Below, one piece after another: positions 30,423 through 32,760 of a DNA stretch of 32,760 nt. The stretch is from a virus. Position numbers and translations under genes: made by a program. The DNA lies in the IMG/VR virus record IMGVR_UViG_3300030380_002060, positions 1 through 32,760 of that record, one strand, 5' to 3'. Below the pieces are notes generated by a model. That model ran no database searches. It saw only the letters and a list, made by a program, of their open reading frames with translations, and was not told where the DNA came from. The stretch's first letter is position 1, and every line of letters begins with the position of its first letter.

Positions 30423-30605
30423 TTATGATACTGGCTCAATGTGAACCACTCTGATTTCATGCGGCGTAAAATCCTGCATGTATTCCCGGCACCATTCTGC
30501 TTGTTCTTTTGTCCAAAATGTTTCGCCGCCCATAACCCAACGCTTTTTTGTGGGGTTGAATGTTTGCAATGCGAAGCAGTCTGTATCATATTTGCTTTCA
30601 ACCAT
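30423..30605 (-). CDS. Small hypothetical protein
   Basis: 60 residues with GAGGG eight bases before the ATG. MVESKYDTDCFALQTFNPTKKRWVMGGETFWTKEQAEWCREYMQ, then a beta end VRVVHIEPV. Small mixed fold, no known domain. I prefer this frame over an 80-residue alternative in the same place because of the ribosome site and the folded look of the sequence. Function unknown. Confidence 0.55.
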   Translation of the reverse strand: MVESKYDTDCFALQTFNPTKKRWVMGGETFWTKEQAEWCREYMQDFTPHEIRVVHIEPVS

Positions 30606-30623
30606 TTTGTTGCCCTCTCTCTT

Positions 30624-30869
30624 TTACTGGTTAAGTTGAAAATGATTCTGGTCTAGTGATATTGTCATCACACACCCACGAGCATCACGAAGCCCAACTT
30701 CAAAGATAAACTCGCCGTTTCTCTGCAAATCATCGTCCAAGCTTGCACAACGATTTATTTCTGACGCTATGCCATTAGCCCATAGATCAAAAACCCGTGG
30801 GTTATATTCTTGATTTTCATCAATCCATTTTTGAATGTGATAGATGCCTTCTTGATTTACTGTATACAT
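30624..30869 (-). CDS. Small hypothetical protein
   Basis: 81 residues behind AGAGAGG (about eight bases). MYTVNQEGIYHIQKWIDENQEYNPRVFDLWANGIASEINRCASLDDD looks like a short helical domain, followed by strands (FIFEVGLRDARGCVMTISLD). No motif recognised. The same AAAGAGAGAGG leader type is shared with the gene at 30423. Part of the - small-gene operon. Confidence 0.6.
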   Translation of the reverse strand: MYTVNQEGIYHIQKWIDENQEYNPRVFDLWANGIASEINRCASLDDDLQRNGEFIFEVGLRDARGCVMTISLDQNHFQLNQ

Positions 30870-30886
30870 TGCTTTTTCCTCTCTCT

Positions 30887-31048
30887 TTATCTATTGACCT
30901 TGCCAGTGCCTTTGCATGTCTCGCATTTATACGGCCCTAGACTACTGCCAGTTGATAGATTGATTTTATATTCGCCTTTGCCCATGCAACCGTAACAAGT
31001 CTTTTTGTTGCGGTCTGGCTTTCTGGTGTGAACTGGTGCTGAAATCAT
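30887..31048 (-). CDS. 53-residue zinc-finger micro-protein
   Basis: MISAPVHTRKPDRNKKTCYG then CMGKGEYKI and CETCKGTGKVNR. The pair of CxxCxGxG units at about residues 18-25 and 42-49 repeats the DnaJ-type zinc motif of the protein at 28458. The ribosome site AAAGGG lies before ATG 31048. Probable zinc-binding, function unknown. Confidence 0.65.
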   Translation of the reverse strand: MISAPVHTRKPDRNKKTCYGCMGKGEYKINLSTGSSLGPYKCETCKGTGKVNR

Positions 31049-31110
31049 TTTTCGCCCTTTCTCTTCTAGCTAGTTGTGTAATTGCCAGCGATTTAAGCGT
31101 CACTGACTGG

Positions 31111-31149
31111 CTTTGTCATGTCCGGGCTAGGTATCCAGCCCGAACAAAG
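31111..31149 (-). other. Two-part RNA hairpin in the 31049-31170 gap
   Basis: Outer stem CTTTGT/ACAAAG (31111-31116 with 31144-31149) and inner stem CGGGCT/AGCCCG (31123-31128 with 31137-31142) joined by an asymmetric internal loop. It lies within a 122-base gap with no gene. No U-tract follows on either strand. It could be an mRNA leader element of the zinc micro-protein gene. Confidence 0.45.
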
Positions 31150-31170
31150 TTAAACGGCTTGCACGGCTTT

Positions 31171-31338
31171 CTATGGCGTAACAGCAAAGAAAACAGTTAT
31201 GCACCACCACAAGCCAAGCATCATCGCATAAGCACCGATAACCATGCCTATAAGCTTGGCAACTATTCGCGCCACGTTGTAATGACGTCTAGTTGCTTTG
31301 CTGGCTTGGTCAATGTGCAGCTTCAAATATTTATTCAT
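31171..31338 (-). CDS. 55-residue membrane protein
   Basis: TAATG overlap with the gene upstream. A basic, amphipathic first half (MNKYLKLHIDQASKATRRHY) precedes a long hydrophobic segment at about 24-53 (ARIVAKLIGMVIGAYAMMLG, then LWWCITVFFAV). One, possibly two, membrane passes. Function unknown; superinfection exclusion or an early host-takeover membrane peptide would fit, but is speculation. Confidence 0.6.
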   Translation of the reverse strand: MNKYLKLHIDQASKATRRHYNVARIVAKLIGMVIGAYAMMLGLWWCITVFFAVTP

Positions 31339-31559
31339 TAGACTATTTCCTGTATTGCTTGTTTAACCCCGGTGCGATTAAAGATTGCGCCATCTGGCGT
31401 TTTATCGCCTTGCCATTGTGCAACAAGTATTTTCAAGCCCCGCACATATCCAAAACGTTTCACTGTGTCTCTTGCTATGTTGTAAAGGTATTGATCGTTA
31501 TTGATCCACAATGAAACATTCCATGCATTCCAACTTGTATAACCGTTATATCTTGCCAT
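31338..31559 (-). CDS. Small conserved phage protein (YNGYTSWNAWN family)
   Basis: 73 residues behind AGAGGAA. The N-terminal YNGYTSWNAWNVSLWINNDQYLY is the landmark of a family found in phages and some bacteria near antirestriction genes; the rest is a helical domain. It lies between the ardC-like gene and the membrane peptide, preceded by three hairpins. Molecular function is unknown to me. Confidence 0.65.
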   Translation of the reverse strand: MARYNGYTSWNAWNVSLWINNDQYLYNIARDTVKRFGYVRGLKILVAQWQGDKTPDGAIFNRTGVKQAIQEIV

Positions 31560-31586
31560 TATCTTATTTCCTCTTTGCTAGTGTTT

Positions 31587-31642
31587 CTGATCTCATCAGC
31601 TATGGCTTAACCATAGGACAGGCAAAGCATAGCCTTGCCTGT
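31587..31642 (-). other. Three tandem hairpins in the ardC-downstream gap
   Basis: CTGAT/ATCAG at 31587-31599 with loop CTC; CTATGG/CCATAG at 31600-31616 with a five-base loop; and ACAGGCAA/TTGCCTGT at 31618-31642, extended inward to 11 bp with one G-U pair. All lie within the 93-base gap between ardC and the next gene. No U-tract is attached. They may be a weak terminator, an attenuator or RNA processing sites. Confidence 0.55.
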
Positions 31643-31652
31643 TTCGATCTGT

Positions 31653-32546
31653 CTATTCAGCCGCTACCGCTAGGCTATCGGTTGCCAAGATATAATCAGC
31701 CGCTTTTTGCGCTTGACCAAAAGCTTTGATCATGGCGCGTTTATCTTGCTTCAAAACTTCAAGCCAGTTGTTTAGGTATTTGGCATGGTCTGGAGTCGGT
31801 TGCTTTTCAAGCCCTAGCATAGCACAAAGAAAAGCCGCGCCAGTCTCTGCGATCAACTCCTCAAAAGCATAGGCATTGCTACCAAAACGGCTGATTAGTT
31901 TACGATCAAGCCGCGACTGGTGGCCTGTCCAATGCGTCAATTCATGCATCATGGTTGAATAGTAGCTTTGCTCTGGCGTGCTATCTTTTGTACCCTTAAA
32001 CGCGCTTTTCTCTGGCATCTGGATAAAATCCGGTTGCGGCGCATAAAATGCCCGGTTGCCACCATGCTTGATATCAGCTCCAGTAGACGCAATAAGCTTT
32101 TCCGCGTCATGGTGGTTCAAAACAATTTCTGGCTGTTCATCAACAGGCTTTGAAACGTAACCGTCAACTTGATCAGCATTGAAAACGCAAAAGCCTTTCA
32201 ACAATGGCACCATTGACTGTTCATCTGTTTCTTTGTCGGTGATCATTACCTTGTCAAAAAACAAAATATCAGTCCCTTTTGAACCTTTACGCACCTTGGC
32301 ACCAAGCTTTTCCCATTGCTTAAATGTTGCCCATTGGTTGCTTTTGAAGCCGTGCCGATATGCTGAAATAGCAGTCATAAAGGTATTTGTCCCTTGATAG
32401 GCTTTTTTAGATACTACGTTGTGGTGACAGTTTCCGGCTTGCTCTTGCCAGCCTTTTGTCCAATCAGCCCCGTATTTTTCCATCTGTTCTGTGACAATAT
32501 CTGTAACCATCTGGTAACGATCTTTTTTTGTAAATGTTTTAGTCAT
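31653..32546 (-). CDS. ArdC-like antirestriction protein (ssDNA-binding plus zincin domain)
   Basis: 297 residues behind AGAGGAA. Residues 1-130 match the ArdC N-terminal ssDNA-binding domain: VTEQMEKYGADWTKGWQ, AYQGTNTFM, NQWATFKQWEKLGAKVRKGSKGTDILFFD and LLKGFCVFNADQ. The C-terminal half is the polyvalent-protein metallopeptidase: HELTHWTGH at 201-209 (HExxH zinc site), then FEELIAE with the third ligand Glu near 230. ArdC proteins protect incoming DNA from type I restriction and bind ssDNA. Same position early in the operon fits an immediate-early role. Family call is strong; protease activity is not shown. Confidence 0.88.
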   Translation of the reverse strand: MTKTFTKKDRYQMVTDIVTEQMEKYGADWTKGWQEQAGNCHHNVVSKKAYQGTNTFMTAISAYRHGFKSNQWATFKQWEKLGAKVRKGSKGTDILFFDKVMITDKETDEQSMVPLLKGFCVFNADQVDGYVSKPVDEQPEIVLNHHDAEKLIASTGADIKHGGNRAFYAPQPDFIQMPEKSAFKGTKDSTPEQSYYSTMMHELTHWTGHQSRLDRKLISRFGSNAYAFEELIAETGAAFLCAMLGLEKQPTPDHAKYLNNWLEVLKQDKRAMIKAFGQAQKAADYILATDSLAVAAE

Positions 32547-32557
32547 GATTTCCTCTA

Positions 32558-32566
32558 TTGCTAGTT
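32558..32566 (-). repeat. Leader repeat TTGCTAGTT, copy in front of ardC
   Basis: Representative copy of a nonamer that recurs at 27112, 28197, 29775, 30356 and 32558, with variants at 31575 (TTGCTAGTG) and 31068 (AGCTAGTT). On the - strand it reads AACTAGCAA and usually sits 11-22 bases before an ATG and directly next to an A/G-rich ribosome site. Four full or near copies precede starts (28185, 30333, 31559, 32546). Confidence 0.6.
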
Positions 32567-32581
32567 GATAACCTTTACCTA

Positions 32582-32596
32582 GTGCAAGATTTGCAC
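32582..32596. promoter_or_regulatory. Operator-like inverted repeat, ardC-proximal copy
   Basis: GTGCAAGATTTGCAC, a perfect 6-bp inverted repeat with three-base spacer (GTGCAA/TTGCAC). On the - strand it lies directly downstream of TTGACT (32602-32597), a possible -35. It would therefore occupy the spacer of that candidate ardC promoter, although no good -10 follows (TAGGTA). A likely repressor target. Confidence 0.5.
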
Positions 32597-32665
32597 ATAG
32601 TCAATACCACAATACAAACTTTTTTAATTTATTTTATTTAAGCTTCTAATCCAGCCTATATATAT

Positions 32666-32680
32666 GTGCAGTCTTTGCAC
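32666..32680. promoter_or_regulatory. Operator-like inverted repeat, distal copy
   Basis: GTGCAGTCTTTGCAC matches the 32582 site at 12 of 15 positions, with GTGCA/TGCAC arms. The two centres are 84 bp apart. On the - strand it sits 11 bases after TTGACA (32697-32692). An AT-rich stretch (TATATATA, AATTTATTTTATTTAA) separates the two sites. Confidence 0.45.
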
Positions 32681-32760
32681 CGTTTACTGTCAACGTGCGG
32701 CATGTTATTAGTAAAGAGTATACAGGCAAAGCATTGTTGGCTTGGCTTCGCTGTTTGTTG

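Noticed and set aside
30359-30601. 80-codon - strand frame overlapping the gene at 30423
   Set aside because: Basic, low-complexity translation with no good ribosome site, while the 30423-30605 frame has GAGGG and a foldable sequence.
31036-31341. 101-codon + strand frame with signal-like start
   Set aside because: Antisense to the zinc micro-protein and membrane peptide genes, which have ribosome sites and coherent motifs; no + promoter seen.
32702-32760. Open + strand frame running off the window end
   Set aside because: Only 19 codons visible, no ribosome site, and it crosses the ardC upstream region; nothing can be concluded.
1-32760. Searched for tRNA genes, CRISPR arrays, insertion sequences, integrase and phage RNA polymerase
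   Set aside because: No cloverleaf, regular repeat-spacer pattern, transposase, integrase or polymerase motif was seen by reading; a covariance or profile search was not possible.

Overview
The window is a stretch of a tailed-phage genome (Caudoviricetes) with a T7-like, podovirus-type virion module. It starts inside the large terminase gene (5' end missing) and stops upstream of an ardC-like antirestriction gene. The small conserved proteins, multiple short tail fibres and HlyC-like acyltransferase resemble environmental marine phages of alphaproteobacteria; that host assignment is inference from gene content. No RNA polymerase, DNA polymerase, integrase, tRNA or CRISPR array was seen in this window.

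Layout. (1) 1-5.8 kb, + strand: terminase C-terminus, HlyC-like lysine acyltransferase, two small head-region proteins, portal, Bbp19-like protein, scaffold, a small protein, major capsid and a putative capsid-associated protein, closed by a terminator-like hairpin where T7 has its post-capsid terminator. (2) 5.86-15.4 kb, +: gp11-, gp12-, gp13-, gp14-, gp15- and gp16-like tail tube and internal virion proteins in exact T7 order, mostly with T7-like lengths. (3) 15.4-21.4 kb, +: a T7 gp17-type fibre followed by several short fibre or receptor-binding proteins and two paralogous tail-fibre assembly chaperones. (4) 21.4-23.4 kb, +: seven tightly overlapping small genes, mostly membrane or coiled-coil, including a GTA-type holin. 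(5) 23.4-25.0 kb, +: very basic micro-proteins around a GH24 lysozyme, ending at a bidirectional-looking terminator.

(6) 28.2-25.1 kb, - strand: an eight-gene early-type operon with a zinc-binding protein, a RecB/Cas4-like PD-(D/E)XK nuclease, a winged-helix protein, a coiled-coil protein, a putative single-strand annealing protein and small proteins. A good sigma70 promoter drives it. (7) 28.3-29.6 kb, +: a divergent operon with a Cro-like regulator, a zinc-finger protein, an adenine-methyltransferase-like protein and a Holliday-junction-resolvase-like nuclease. Its candidate promoter shares the -35 region with the opposing one. (8) 32.6-29.8 kb, -: an ardC-like antirestriction gene and a string of small proteins including a second XRE regulator, separated by hairpins and by a recurring TTGCTAGTT (AACTAGCAA on the coding strand) leader element.

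Together these give packaging, head, tail, host recognition and lysis genes on one long + operon, and recombination, anti-restriction and regulation genes on converging or diverging early units. Nearly all genes abut or overlap by 1-8 bases (ATGA, TAATG), indicating translational coupling. Several genes of 38-58 codons were recovered by hand reading: 21186, 21362, 23403, 23964, 24887, 30887 and 31171.
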